NCBI RefSeq assembly: GCF_002269505.1
Contig: NZ_NQKQ01000013.1
Location: 1-64,000, forward strand
Length of the DNA: 64,000 nucleotides
DNA from: Pseudomonas fragi
GTDB taxonomy: Bacteria; Pseudomonadota; Gammaproteobacteria; Pseudomonadales; Pseudomonadaceae
Reading direction: 5' to 3'
Shown: piece after piece, positions 35,455 through 42,916 of the stretch
How positions within the stretch are numbered: the first letter of the stretch is position 1
How the letters are laid out: every line of letters begins with the position of its first letter
Notes under the pieces: model-generated
Told to the model about the DNA's origin: nothing
The model's database searches: none
What the model saw: only the letters and a program-made list of their open reading frames with translations
Program-made: the position numbers and the translations under genes

Positions 35455-37503
35455 CTAGGCTGCTTTTGCTCGGTATTCAGCTGCTCGCCATGGGTCATTT
35501 GCCCGGGCCAGAGCAGCCATCGGTGGTGGGCTGACACTATTCCCGCACATGTGAACCTGCTGGGTTTTGGTGAAGGGTTTGCCGTCTGCGCCATGGCTGA
35601 TGATGTAGTCAGCAGGGAAGCCCTGGGCCTTGTAGAGCTCAGCGGGTTGCAGCATCCGCAGGCAGATATCGACGATTACATACGGCGTGCCTTTGATTGT
35701 CACCGTGACGAGTGCCAGGCGGTCGCGGGTGGTGATGGTGGGTGCCGGCTCGTTGGCGTCGCTGACATTCTCCGTGCCGTAGTAGCTGATCAGGAAAGCT
35801 GCGACCCGCATGGCACCGGCTTCAACCTCTGGCGAGAGCTGCAGCTCGACCAGTGAGCTCTTGCCGCCACCGCCCGCGGTGATGGTAGGTGCCGGATCGT
35901 CCAGGCCCTGGCCGACACTGGCGCCGAACTGACGCTCAAGGAATGCCGTCATCAGCCCGTGATGGGTGCCGCCTGCGCTGATCGTGTGTAGCGGGTCGTT
36001 CATGTCCCGTGCATCGCAGTTGCCGCGCAAGTGCACCAAGTTGGCGGTGACCAGTTGTTGCTGGCTGCCGGTGTTGGTCACGGTGGTCATCGGGTCGGTG
36101 ATGCTTTTCGCGGCTGTTGTGTTGAAGCCGCCATTCATCTGGGCCATAAACACAGTAGCGATGGATTGACCGCCGCCGCTGGCTGTAACCGTGCCTAACG
36201 GGCCGCAGATATTGTTCACCCCGTGACTTCTGCGTTTGCTTTCTCCAGATCCTTCTCCGTGGCCTGCCTGAACAATGCATGCTGATGCAATCGCACGATG
36301 ATTTTGCGTCATCAGGGTGCCAACTGGCTGATCGACGGCCACCGGCTTGCCGGAGTACGCAGGGCCACCAGCACCCACCATTACAGGGCTGATCAGCGTC
36401 AATTCGCCACGATTCGCGCAAGTGATTGTCGGTAGCGGGGCGCCTGGGTCATTTATCCGGTCGCTGCCCTGGTGAGTGGCCGGCGCAATGATCGGGCTGG
36501 CCATTGTAAACGATCCACCGCGAGGCCATGAGGTCACGGTGCGCAGTGGCTCATCCGCAGACTGCACGCTCTCACCGGACCAGTTAGCGATCGGTACGAT
36601 AAAGGGACTGGCGGCATCCAGTACGAACTTGCGCATGCCCTTGGCAACGCGGCGCAGGGTGGCCGGGGCCAGATCCTTTTTACGGCCAAAGATGCTTTTG
36701 CTTGGGATCGTCCAATCGATGCACTCGGCGGCGGTGCGCCACTTCTGCTGGCCCTTGGCGGGGTTCTTGGCGTGGGTCGGTTCTGGCCACACGATGGGCT
36801 GCTCGTCACATCGAGCAATCATAAACAGTCGCTCCCGGCTGGTAGGGGCCCCGAAGTCGCAGGCCTTGATCACGCGCCATTCGACGACATAGCCCAGGCG
36901 CTGCAGCTCGGCGACAAACACAGCCCAGGTCTGACCGCGACGTTTCGGGTCGGGTACCAGAAATTGCTCGCTGACCGGCACCACTTCACCTGGCTCAGCA
37001 GTCCCGCCACCCAGCTTGATGACACGCCCGGTCGATTTGCAGCGCTTGGCCACCAGCGGCCCCCATTGCAAAATTTGCTTCACGTTCTCAAGGCTGATCA
37101 CCCGTGGTTGCTTCATGCCAGCCCACTTGAGGCCAATCCACGAGAGGTTACGAATCTCGCGTTTGCGGGGCTGCCCTCCGGCTGCCTGGCTGTGATGGGT
37201 GCAGTCCGGCGACATATGGAACCAACCCACAGCCCGGCCGCCGCATTCGGTGTCAGGGTCACCCTCAAACACGTCAGTGGTGAAGTGCTTTGCATGCGGG
37301 TGGTTGACTGTGTGCATGCTGATCGCTGCAGGGCTGTGGTTCTTGGCGACCGTTACTGCACGACCAAGCCCCATTTCCAGCCCGGTACCGGCGCCGCCAC
37401 CGCCGCAGAAGAAGTCCACGACGATCTCATCGTCCTGCTGGTTGAAGCCAAGGCCGTACTGGGTTTTGAAATCGAAAGGGTGTTTCTTCTGTTGTGCAGA
37501 CAT
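35455..37503 (-). CDS. Phage-type DNA cytosine-5 methyltransferase
   Basis: The 682-residue protein has SAM-binding motif I DFFCGGGGAGTGLE (30-43), catalytic Cys101 in PDCTHHSQAAGG (the variant motif IV of phage enzymes, in place of PPC), ENV at 139-141, GAPTSRERLF (219-228) and motif X GNSVSPPP near the C-terminus. The target-recognition part is unusually long (about 315-600) and consists of eight repeats built on D-x-P-x-x-T-[IVL]. It probably protects phage DNA from host restriction. It belongs to the leftward early genes and has no partner nuclease nearby, so it is an orphan methyltransferase. Confidence 0.93.
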   Translation of the reverse strand: MSAQQKKHPFDFKTQYGLGFNQQDDEIVVDFFCGGGGAGTGLEMGLGRAVTVAKNHSPAAISMHTVNHPHAKHFTTDVFEGDPDTECGGRAVGWFHMSPDCTHHSQAAGGQPRKREIRNLSWIGLKWAGMKQPRVISLENVKQILQWGPLVAKRCKSTGRVIKLGGGTAEPGEVVPVSEQFLVPDPKRRGQTWAVFVAELQRLGYVVEWRVIKACDFGAPTSRERLFMIARCDEQPIVWPEPTHAKNPAKGQQKWRTAAECIDWTIPSKSIFGRKKDLAPATLRRVAKGMRKFVLDAASPFIVPIANWSGESVQSADEPLRTVTSWPRGGSFTMASPIIAPATHQGSDRINDPGAPLPTITCANRGELTLISPVMVGAGGPAYSGKPVAVDQPVGTLMTQNHRAIASACIVQAGHGEGSGESKRRSHGVNNICGPLGTVTASGGGQSIATVFMAQMNGGFNTTAAKSITDPMTTVTNTGSQQQLVTANLVHLRGNCDARDMNDPLHTISAGGTHHGLMTAFLERQFGASVGQGLDDPAPTITAGGGGKSSLVELQLSPEVEAGAMRVAAFLISYYGTENVSDANEPAPTITTRDRLALVTVTIKGTPYVIVDICLRMLQPAELYKAQGFPADYIISHGADGKPFTKTQQVHMCGNSVSPPPMAALARANDPWRAAEYRAKAA

Positions 37504-37589
37504 AGGAGATCCTCGCCGGCTGGCGTGAAGTGGATTTGTGGTCTATTTCTTGTTTGCGCGGGACGGGCCCGGCTATGAGGACGCACCAA

Positions 37590-37787
37590 ATGAACGGCAA
37601 GCCGACAACTGGTGAAATCGCTAAATCTCTAGGGCTTACGGTGGATCAAATTGGAGGGTATATAGCGGAAACTGAAAAGCGAGATGATGGGAGCTGGCTA
37701 ATCTACCTTGATCCCCACATTGGGAAACTCGATTTCTATGCTCGAATCAAGGACAAGCTGAAGGGATTTTACACTTACGAGATGTAA
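37590..37787 (+). CDS. Small prophage protein of unknown function
   Basis: The 65-residue protein starts MNGKPTTGEIAKSLGLTVDQ and ends KGFYTYEM. The N-terminal part (about 6-24) has a helix-turn-helix-like pattern. AGGA lies about eight bases before the ATG at 37590; an in-frame ATG at 37575 is possible. It is divergent from the methyltransferase with an 86-base gap. No family is recognised. Confidence 0.55.
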   Translation: MNGKPTTGEIAKSLGLTVDQIGGYIAETEKRDDGSWLIYLDPHIGKLDFYARIKDKLKGFYTYEM

Positions 37788-37892
37788 TTTTTTGAGTCGA
37801 TGGTATGCAGTTTATTTTGAGCTCTTCCCTCGTGCTCCGGCTGACGTGAATCTTTGATCTGGGGTATCACGAGTGACCGGCATGGAGCCGGA

Positions 37893-38489
37893 TCAGGCCG
37901 TGATGCGCTCGCCAATCACCTCGGTGGTGAAGCTCACCGAGTACTCGATTGTCAGCTCGAACAGGCCGTTGCAGGTGTCGCACTCCATGTTCTTGTCGCC
38001 GTAATCCTCGGCTTCAATGTGGATCACGGTGGCGCAGTGCGGGCATTTGCATTCGTCCAGGTTGCGATAATCCCACGCGTCATAGTCGGTCTCGGCGACC
38101 TTGGTCAGCGCTGCGGCCTTCGCAACGGCGTCTTCTGCGTCCTGGCAAGGTTTACAGGTGAAGCCGTCAGGATGGCCCCACGGTGTTTCTGTGAGCTTCG
38201 AGCGGTGAGTACTGCACAGACGGCAAACGTTGTGCTTGTCGCATACCGAGTAGCTGTATTTCTCACCGCTTCCGTTGCACTTGGCGCAACCCGATACCCA
38301 ATACCAGGCCCCATCGATGCGCTCGGCGTACAGCCCCACTTCAGGTGGATCAAGCCGAACCTCTGGTAGCCCGTTGAGGTGCGGACGGTCATGGCTGCAG
38401 GCGTTCCAGATGTTGGTTTTCCCTGAGCGCAGGCGCTGCGTCCATTCGCCGGAGATCTCCGAGATCAGGATCTTCGTGTTCTTGTCCAT
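37893..38489 (-). CDS. Cysteine-rich zinc-ribbon-like phage protein
   Basis: The 198-residue protein has several CxxC pairs that suggest two or three zinc sites: CAKCNGSGEK...CDKHNVCRLC (about 68-93), CKPCQ, then CKCPHC and CDTCNG near the C-terminus. GGAG lies six bases before the ATG. Such proteins occur among early genes of Pseudomonas phages; a nucleic-acid-binding role is plausible but unproven. Confidence 0.7.
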   Translation of the reverse strand: MDKNTKILISEISGEWTQRLRSGKTNIWNACSHDRPHLNGLPEVRLDPPEVGLYAERIDGAWYWVSGCAKCNGSGEKYSYSVCDKHNVCRLCSTHRSKLTETPWGHPDGFTCKPCQDAEDAVAKAAALTKVAETDYDAWDYRNLDECKCPHCATVIHIEAEDYGDKNMECDTCNGLFELTIEYSVSFTTEVIGERITA

Positions 38490-38570
38490 GGATTATCTCC
38501 AGTCAGGCGCCGCCCTCCGTGACCGGATGCAGCGTGTATATTTGTCGTTTGTGACGTGTTGGCGTGACAG

Positions 38571-38819
38571 TTACAAAAGGCGAATAAATTCCGCCAATTG
38601 CTGATCAGCCATGCGGTCGGCGCCGCGAATGAAGCGCGATATCAGATCCTGTTCCTCATCGATCCCGGTGCGTGCCATGGTACGTTTCAGCGCGGCGTCA
38701 TCGTTGTGATACAGGGCCGTGACAATCTTGCGTGACAACAGGAGCGCTTCTTTTTCCTTCGCGCTCAATTTGTCCCGCACCCGCTGTTCGCGCTTGCGCT
38801 CGGTTGCAGATTTGGCCAT
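38571..38819 (-). CDS. Small basic phage protein
   Basis: The 82-residue protein starts MAKSATERKREQRVRDKLSA, a strongly basic helical N-terminus, followed by a second helical part ending QLAEFIRLL. AAAGG lies two to three bases before the ATG, slightly close. The basic helix resembles DNA-binding or arginine-rich antiterminator-like N-termini, but that is only a resemblance. It belongs to the leftward early genes. Confidence 0.65.
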   Translation of the reverse strand: MAKSATERKREQRVRDKLSAKEKEALLLSRKIVTALYHNDDAALKRTMARTGIDEEQDLISRFIRGADRMADQQLAEFIRLL

Positions 38820-38934
38820 GGCCTTTCTCTTTAAGTCCGCTTGTGGGCAGTGGGAGTAGGGGGTTATGTGTAGTGGCAAGTTGCTATAGCTTTGTGATCA
38901 ACTAAACGGTCTGAACCACTACTCAAGGATTCAC

Positions 38935-39138
38935 ATGAAATTGAAAATCACCGCTCTGTGCCTACTCGCTGTACTGGGCGGCTGCACAACTGCTGGCCCA
39001 TACGTCACCAACATCTCCAGCGATGGGCGCAACGGCCTGAACATTGAGCGGTGCGCCGTGAAATTGAACGCATTTATGGGTACCGTCAGCACCACAGAGT
39101 GCACGAGCCAGAACCTGCAGCTCAGCCGTAATAACTGA
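38935..39138 (+). CDS. Small putative lipoprotein in prophage
   Basis: The 67-residue protein has a lipoprotein signal peptide with lipobox LGGC (Cys17) and a mature part of about 50 residues containing two more cysteines (NIERCAV and TECTSQ) that could form a disulfide. It is transcribed against the leftward early genes, so it is probably expressed from the lysogen as cargo. No family is recognised. Confidence 0.65.
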   Translation: MKLKITALCLLAVLGGCTTAGPYVTNISSDGRNGLNIERCAVKLNAFMGTVSTTECTSQNLQLSRNN

Positions 39139-39245
39139 GGGTGCAACTTCTGCCCAGGGCGCTGACTTTTCAGCTGTGAGCGCGCTGGGCGGCAGATGGT
39201 GTTGAATTTTTCGAAGGCCGCGCCGTACTGAGGCGTTGATACGCC

Positions 39246-39593
39246 TCACAGATGACTGCCGAAGAAGACAAATACGGCCAGTATTGCGCTAATGCGTAAT
39301 GCCCAGTCTCGCAGTAGCTGACCGAATTGCTTGATGCCGAACTGCGCTGCTTTTGCTTCCAGCGCCCGGGCATGGCTGGTGGCGTTGTTGTGGCCGAAGC
39401 GCTCGGCTACGACCATGCCAGTAGCCCGATTGATCAGCGAGAAGGTGTTGTTGCCGCTTGGACGCACGATGATCAGCGGTGCGAGTGGCGGCGGTTGTAC
39501 ACCGGGCTTTTGGTAGAACTCGGCAGTGGCCTGGCGTGTGCGTTCGCGCAACCCTTCAAGAATTGCGCAGCGCTTGGCGAAAGATATATCCAT
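39246..39593 (-). CDS. Conserved-looking phage early protein with C-terminal hydrophobic segment
   Basis: The 115-residue protein has a soluble helical start, a short segment shaped like LIIVRPSGNNTFSLINRATG (about 40-60), a second helix, and a hydrophobic C-terminus (about 96-113). GAGG sits seven bases before the ATG. It belongs to the leftward early operon. I recall similar proteins from Pseudomonas prophages but no function. Confidence 0.65.
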   Translation of the reverse strand: MDISFAKRCAILEGLRERTRQATAEFYQKPGVQPPPLAPLIIVRPSGNNTFSLINRATGMVVAERFGHNNATSHARALEAKAAQFGIKQFGQLLRDWALRISAILAVFVFFGSHL

Positions 39594-39987
39594 GGTCGAT
39601 CCTCGACAGAGTTACGGTTATTCGTCAGCAGTCAGGCATCGCGCTGTTTGCCGATGGGCGCGCAATGGAGTGCTGACGGATAAACGCAGGTATTAAAAAG
39701 CCCAGTCGAAACCGGGCTGCGTTGCTCTCTTATAACGCCACCGTATGTAAGAGCCTGGCTGTGCGGGCGTGCCCGTCTTGGTTTACTTGTGCATGGCTGA
39801 GTCCTCAGTGTTGATCGTCAGTAGGGAAGGGGGGATGCAGGTGTCCAGCGTCTGCTGGGTTGGCGTCCGCATCGGTCTGTACTCTGGCTGGAATATGCCG
39901 AAGATCAGACCGATACGGCCTGGTGCTGGGGAGTACCAGGGGCTCGGGCAGTTAGCGACAGGCTGTCGTGGCGCTGGTTGATTCGGG
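39594..39987. other. 394-base gap in the leftward early operon
   Basis: It contains a minus-strand terminator at 39694-39718. To its right, a minus-strand frame is open over 39783-39995 and has coding-like content (SPAPGRIGLIFGIFQPEYRP and on), but no good start codon; its first ATG leaves only 29 residues. This may be a decayed or alternatively started small gene. Confidence 0.45.
39694..39718 (-). terminator. Minus-strand intrinsic terminator inside the leftward operon
   Basis: On the minus strand AGCCCGG-TTTCGA-CTGGGCT (one mismatch in the stem) is followed by TTTT. It would stop transcripts from the leftward promoter after the LuxR-type gene unless antitermination occurs. Confidence 0.7.
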
Positions 39988-40371
39988 TTATACGGTCAGC
40001 TCTAGCGCTTCGGCGCGGCGCACCAGGCGCATCTCGGCGAAGCGTCGTTCTGAGGGGCGGCGGTCTCGGCGCGACATTTCGCTGTCTGTAGCGGCGTGCA
40101 TTGCGATCAGTCCGGCAAGTAGCAGGCAGAGTGGGGAGATGATCTGTCGCCGCATCGCTTCGGCGACCATCGCGCCTTGGCGATGAACGCCGAGCTTGTA
40201 CATGGCGCAAGCCAGCCGCTTGACCACGGTGCCCGGCGCAATGTCGAACGCTCTGGCAATCTCTTTGGCTGTCAGTCCCTGGGCAACTGACAGCACGAAT
40301 TGCAGTTCCCGCGGCGCAAGGCCTCGGCCGAGGTGGCCTTTCCATGCACCGTCTACGATTGTCGATTCCAT
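39988..40371 (-). CDS. LuxR-type helix-turn-helix phage protein
   Basis: The 127-residue protein carries a LuxR-type helix-turn-helix (about 14-70: LAPRELQFVLSVAQGLTAKE, then IARAFDIAPGTVVKRLACAM). A hydrophobic stretch (about 80-95) and a basic tail with several Arg residues follow, with no receiver domain. It is the first gene after the leftward promoter at 40612-40640 and may act as an early regulator. The ATG at 40371 lies about 235 bases downstream of the promoter, leaving a long leader that contains a boxA-like sequence. Confidence 0.7.
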   Translation of the reverse strand: MESTIVDGAWKGHLGRGLAPRELQFVLSVAQGLTAKEIARAFDIAPGTVVKRLACAMYKLGVHRQGAMVAEAMRRQIISPLCLLLAGLIAMHAATDSEMSRRDRRPSERRFAEMRLVRRAEALELTV

Positions 40372-40546
40372 GATGTTTACTCGGTTGTTTTCCCACTGCA
40401 CCCGGTTGCCCAGGTGCAGGAGTGAAAGTGTCCGGTGTTGCCAGCAAACCTTGCGTGTCGAGTTATCGGTCACGGAAGCAGGCTGTATTGCGTGCTGTTC
40501 CCTGAACTCAAATGCCGTATGGCGTCAGGGTGCGTCTGCAGGTTTT

Positions 40547-40555
40547 TAAAGAGCG
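40547..40555 (-). promoter_or_regulatory. boxA-like antitermination element
   Basis: On the minus strand the sequence is CGCTCTTTA, the classical boxA core of lambdoid nut sites and rrn leaders. It sits about 57 bases downstream of the leftward -10. A convincing boxB hairpin was not found; a weak GCC-ATAC-GGC stem lies 25 bases further on. Confidence 0.45.
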
Positions 40556-40611
40556 TTCGGGTTGCCCCGGGCATCTCTGCCGCGTTGCCGGTGTTGGCCG
40601 GCGATGGAGTA

Positions 40612-40640
40612 AATTTATCTCTGTGATAAATTACTGTCAA
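40612..40640 (-). promoter_or_regulatory. Leftward early promoter (PL)
   Basis: On the minus strand TTGACA (40640-40635), a 17-base spacer and TAAATT (40617-40612) form a strong sigma-70-like promoter reading towards the LuxR-type gene. A repressor operator lies in the spacer and overlaps the -10. Confidence 0.7.
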
Positions 40641-40654
40641 TATCATTTTGATAA
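40615..40654. promoter_or_regulatory. OL operator region: two TTATC-N5-GATAA sites
   Basis: TTATC-TCTGT-GATAA lies at 40615-40629 inside PL. ATATC-ATTTT-GATAA, one mismatch, lies at 40640-40654 just upstream of the -35. Their spacing is 25 bases. The same palindrome occurs twice between cI and cro, so these are probably CI/Cro sites. Confidence 0.65.
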
Positions 40655-40704
40655 ATTTATCTCCGCGCTCATTCGTTTTTTGATCAATTGCTTTATCGCA
40701 GGCA

Positions 40705-40732
40705 CAAAAAATCCCGCTCGACGGCGGGATTT
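40705..40732 (-). terminator. Intrinsic terminator of the CI-like repressor gene
   Basis: On the minus strand AAATCCCGC-CGTCGA-GCGGGATTT continues into a T run. It lies 76 bases after the repressor stop and shields the leftward promoter region. Confidence 0.85.
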
Positions 40733-40807
40733 CGTGTGTATCAATTCTGTGCAGATGTTATGAGGTGGCCTTAATGCTCGAAGGGGAGCGAGATGCTGCC
40801 TGGGCCA

Positions 40808-41518
40808 TCAAAAGTTTCGGCCATTCCACCAATAGATTACCTGCGCCATGATGGTCAGATCCTCTTCGCGGTCCGCAGGAACCCTGATGGACTGATATTT
40901 GTCGTTGTCAGAAATGATCGTCAGCCCATCCAGGTCTCGCTGTATGCGCTTGATGTGGAGTTGCCCGCGCATCTGGAAAAAATAGATCGCATCTGATTCA
41001 ACTGACACAACACCGATGTCTACAAGTACCGGGTCACCGCTGCGAATGGTGGGTGACATGCTGTCGCCGCGACCTGAAATCAGCTTGATATTGTCGATGG
41101 ATGTGAACACCAGGTTCTGGCGCACCCAAGAAGCGTCAAGGCTCATGGCCTCTACAACGCCGTTGAATTCAGGCGGTTCAGAGCCGGAACCCATCGAGCC
41201 CGCCACATCAAAGCGTTCTATTTCAATCACAGGACGGTAAGACGAAATTTTCTGTGCCAGGGCGGCCGGCAGAAAATCAACTTCTATTGGCGGCTCAGTT
41301 GAAGCGGAATGCTCGCTATCCAGCCAGCCCAGAGGCAAGCCTTGGGCCTCTTCGATTTTTCTGGCCAGCCTGTGCCCCAAATTGCGTTTTGGGTTGGGGG
41401 AAATGATCAGGCTAATTACCGATGCCGCTGTTCCGCAGGCCGCTGCGAAATCCGCTTGGGATTTGTGCGTGGCTGCAAGGGCTCTGAGGTTTTCTCTACG
41501 AATGCTGTTGGTGTCCAT
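40808..41518 (-). CDS. cI: CI-like phage repressor with S24 (LexA-type) peptidase domain
   Basis: The 236-residue protein has an N-terminal helix-turn-helix (about 8-65) and a C-terminal S24 domain. The catalytic Ser is S153 in GRGDSMSPTI and the Lys is K190 in LHIKRIQ, 37 apart as in LexA. An Ala-Gly pair at 106-107 is a candidate self-cleavage site, somewhat further from the serine than in LexA. GGAGG is upstream of the ATG. It maintains lysogeny and should be inactivated by RecA after DNA damage. Operators of its probable recognition sequence flank both sides of the gene. Confidence 0.92.
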   Translation of the reverse strand: MDTNSIRRENLRALAATHKSQADFAAACGTAASVISLIISPNPKRNLGHRLARKIEEAQGLPLGWLDSEHSASTEPPIEVDFLPAALAQKISSYRPVIEIERFDVAGSMGSGSEPPEFNGVVEAMSLDASWVRQNLVFTSIDNIKLISGRGDSMSPTIRSGDPVLVDIGVVSVESDAIYFFQMRGQLHIKRIQRDLDGLTIISDNDKYQSIRVPADREEDLTIMAQVIYWWNGRNF

Positions 41519-41537
41519 ACCCTAATGATCCCTCCTT

Positions 41538-41602
41538 TTATCTATCTGATAAATAATCAGAATGATCAATGCTTTCTTGCCTTGAAATTATCAATGAGAT
41601 AA
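41538..41602. promoter_or_regulatory. OR operator region between cI and cro
   Basis: TTATC-TATCT-GATAA at 41538-41552 and TTATC-AATGA-GATAA at 41588-41602 are two 15-base palindromes exactly 50 bases apart. A further GATAA half-site is at 41607. A rightward -35 TTGAAA (41582-41587) adjoins the second site; the matching -10 (GATAAA, 19-base spacer) is poor. The first site lies in the leader of cI. Confidence 0.7.
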
Positions 41603-41633
41603 ATTTGATAAATATCCAGCTAAGGCATTGCAC

Positions 41634-41903
41634 ATGAAAATTCCGATTCCCGGTATGCAGCGATGGCTCACAAAAGCCTGTAACGACGAGCGACAGCGGG
41701 TTGCCGACGAAGCAGGGATCTCTGTTGGCTACCTCTGGCTGATCGCTGGGGGCCACAGAAAGCCGTCCGAGTACGTTGCCGCAAAACTGCACAAGGCTAC
41801 TTCCGGTGAGATCTCGGCGTTCTCTTTTTTCCCGAGACTGGCCGAAATTGCGGCTGAGTCTGAACAGCCAATCCATTTGATAAGCGAATTATCGGCCTCT
41901 TAG
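41634..41903 (+). CDS. cro: Cro-like (YdaS-type) phage regulator
   Basis: The 89-residue protein has a helix-turn-helix pattern (VADEAGISVGYLWLIAGGHR, about 22-41) and is divergent from the CI-like gene, the Cro position in lambdoid phages. AAGG is about eight bases before the ATG at 41634; a TTG two codons earlier is rejected. It should repress cI during lytic growth. The final 30 residues are acidic and not typical of lambda Cro. Confidence 0.8.
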   Translation: MKIPIPGMQRWLTKACNDERQRVADEAGISVGYLWLIAGGHRKPSEYVAAKLHKATSGEISAFSFFPRLAEIAAESEQPIHLISELSAS

Positions 41904-41961
41904 ATGTCGAGAAACAGCGCCTTGGATTAGCTGTTAATTCATCCAGTTATCAAATCGTAGA

Positions 41962-41990
41962 CGAAAAAAAGCCGGTGGCTAGACCGGCTT
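41962..41990 (-). terminator. Minus-strand terminator after cro
   Basis: On the minus strand AAGCCGGT-CTAGCC-ACCGGCTT runs into a T stretch. No minus-strand gene lies to its right in the remaining prophage, so it would stop antisense transcripts or belong to a gene now deleted. Confidence 0.65.
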
Positions 41991-42014
41991 CAGTACAACA
42001 CTTGCGGGGTCATT

Positions 42015-42209
42015 ATGAGCACCATTCGTCCATCAAGCAATACCTCCAAAAACGCAGCGCAATCCGGCGCCAGTCACCAGTCCGCGGCCATGCGCGCTGC
42101 ACTCCTGGTTCGTTGCCAGTACTCCAGCGAGTCGAAAGCCCAGTTCAGTCGTGAGTGCCTTGAACACCTGAAGGCATCGCTTGCGCATGGTCAGGAAGCA
42201 ACCGCATGA
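42015..42209 (+). CDS. Small phage protein upstream of the replication genes
   Basis: The 64-residue Ser/Ala/Gln-rich protein (MSTIRPSSNTSKNAAQSG...) overlaps the start of the replication protein gene by four bases (ATGA). It sits at the lambda cII position but does not look like CII. Function unknown. Confidence 0.6.
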   Translation: MSTIRPSSNTSKNAAQSGASHQSAAMRAALLVRCQYSSESKAQFSRECLEHLKASLAHGQEATA

Positions 42210-42916
42210 GCACAATCATCATGAGCGTCTGCTGGCCGCTCCAAGGCATGAGCCCCACCCAGAAAGCTGTGCTGATCAGCCTTGCCGACAACGCAAGCGA
42301 CGAGGGCGTTTGCTGGCCTTCGATCAACACCATTGGTGTCCGGACCTGTCTGTCAGAACGCGCTGTTCGGGGCGCATTGCGCTGGCTGGAAGAGGCCGGG
42401 ATTCTGATCAGTAATCAGCGCTATGGCCGATCCACCTGGTACACGATAACCCCGGCAGGATATGCCCCCGGCACCAAATGCCCCCCGGCACCAGATGCCC
42501 CATCACCCCGGCAGGAGGTGCCGGTCACCCCGGCAGCAGCTGCCCCCAGAACCGTAAAGGAACCATCAATTGAACCGTCACCTCTTGTCGACGGTGATGA
42601 GTCGCTGAAAATCTCGAAGTCGAAGTGCGACCCTCAAGCCATCGTAGACCTGTTCAACAAGACGCTTCCAGCACTGCCGCAAGTAGCAATGCTGACCAAG
42701 GATCGAAAAGCCAAGATCAGTGCTCGCTGGAACGAAAGTAATGTTCATCAGGATCTGGATTTCTGGGCTGAGTTCTTCGCGTTGGTTGGCTCAAGCGCAT
42801 TCCTGATGGGAGAGGGTGATGGTCGCAATGGCGGCAAGCCGTTCCGCGCCACGTTTGACTGGCTGATCGCCCCGAGCAACTTCGTGAAGGTTGTGGAGGG
42901 TAATTACAATGCGTGA
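42206..42916 (+). CDS. Phage replication protein O-like (winged-helix initiator)
   Basis: The 236-residue protein has an N-terminal winged helix of the phage replication type (about 12-85, KAVLISLADNASDEGVCWPS, then ALRWLEEAGILIS). A Pro-rich linker of the pattern PPAPDAPSPRQEVPVTPAAA and a C-terminal domain (about 145-232, WAEFFALVGSSAFLMGEGDG and FRATFDWLIAPSNF) follow. The C-terminus is typical of Pseudomonas phage initiators and probably loads the helicase encoded next. It overlaps the small gene upstream and the start of the helicase gene. Confidence 0.85.
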   Translation: MSTIIMSVCWPLQGMSPTQKAVLISLADNASDEGVCWPSINTIGVRTCLSERAVRGALRWLEEAGILISNQRYGRSTWYTITPAGYAPGTKCPPAPDAPSPRQEVPVTPAAAAPRTVKEPSIEPSPLVDGDESLKISKSKCDPQAIVDLFNKTLPALPQVAMLTKDRKAKISARWNESNVHQDLDFWAEFFALVGSSAFLMGEGDGRNGGKPFRATFDWLIAPSNFVKVVEGNYNA

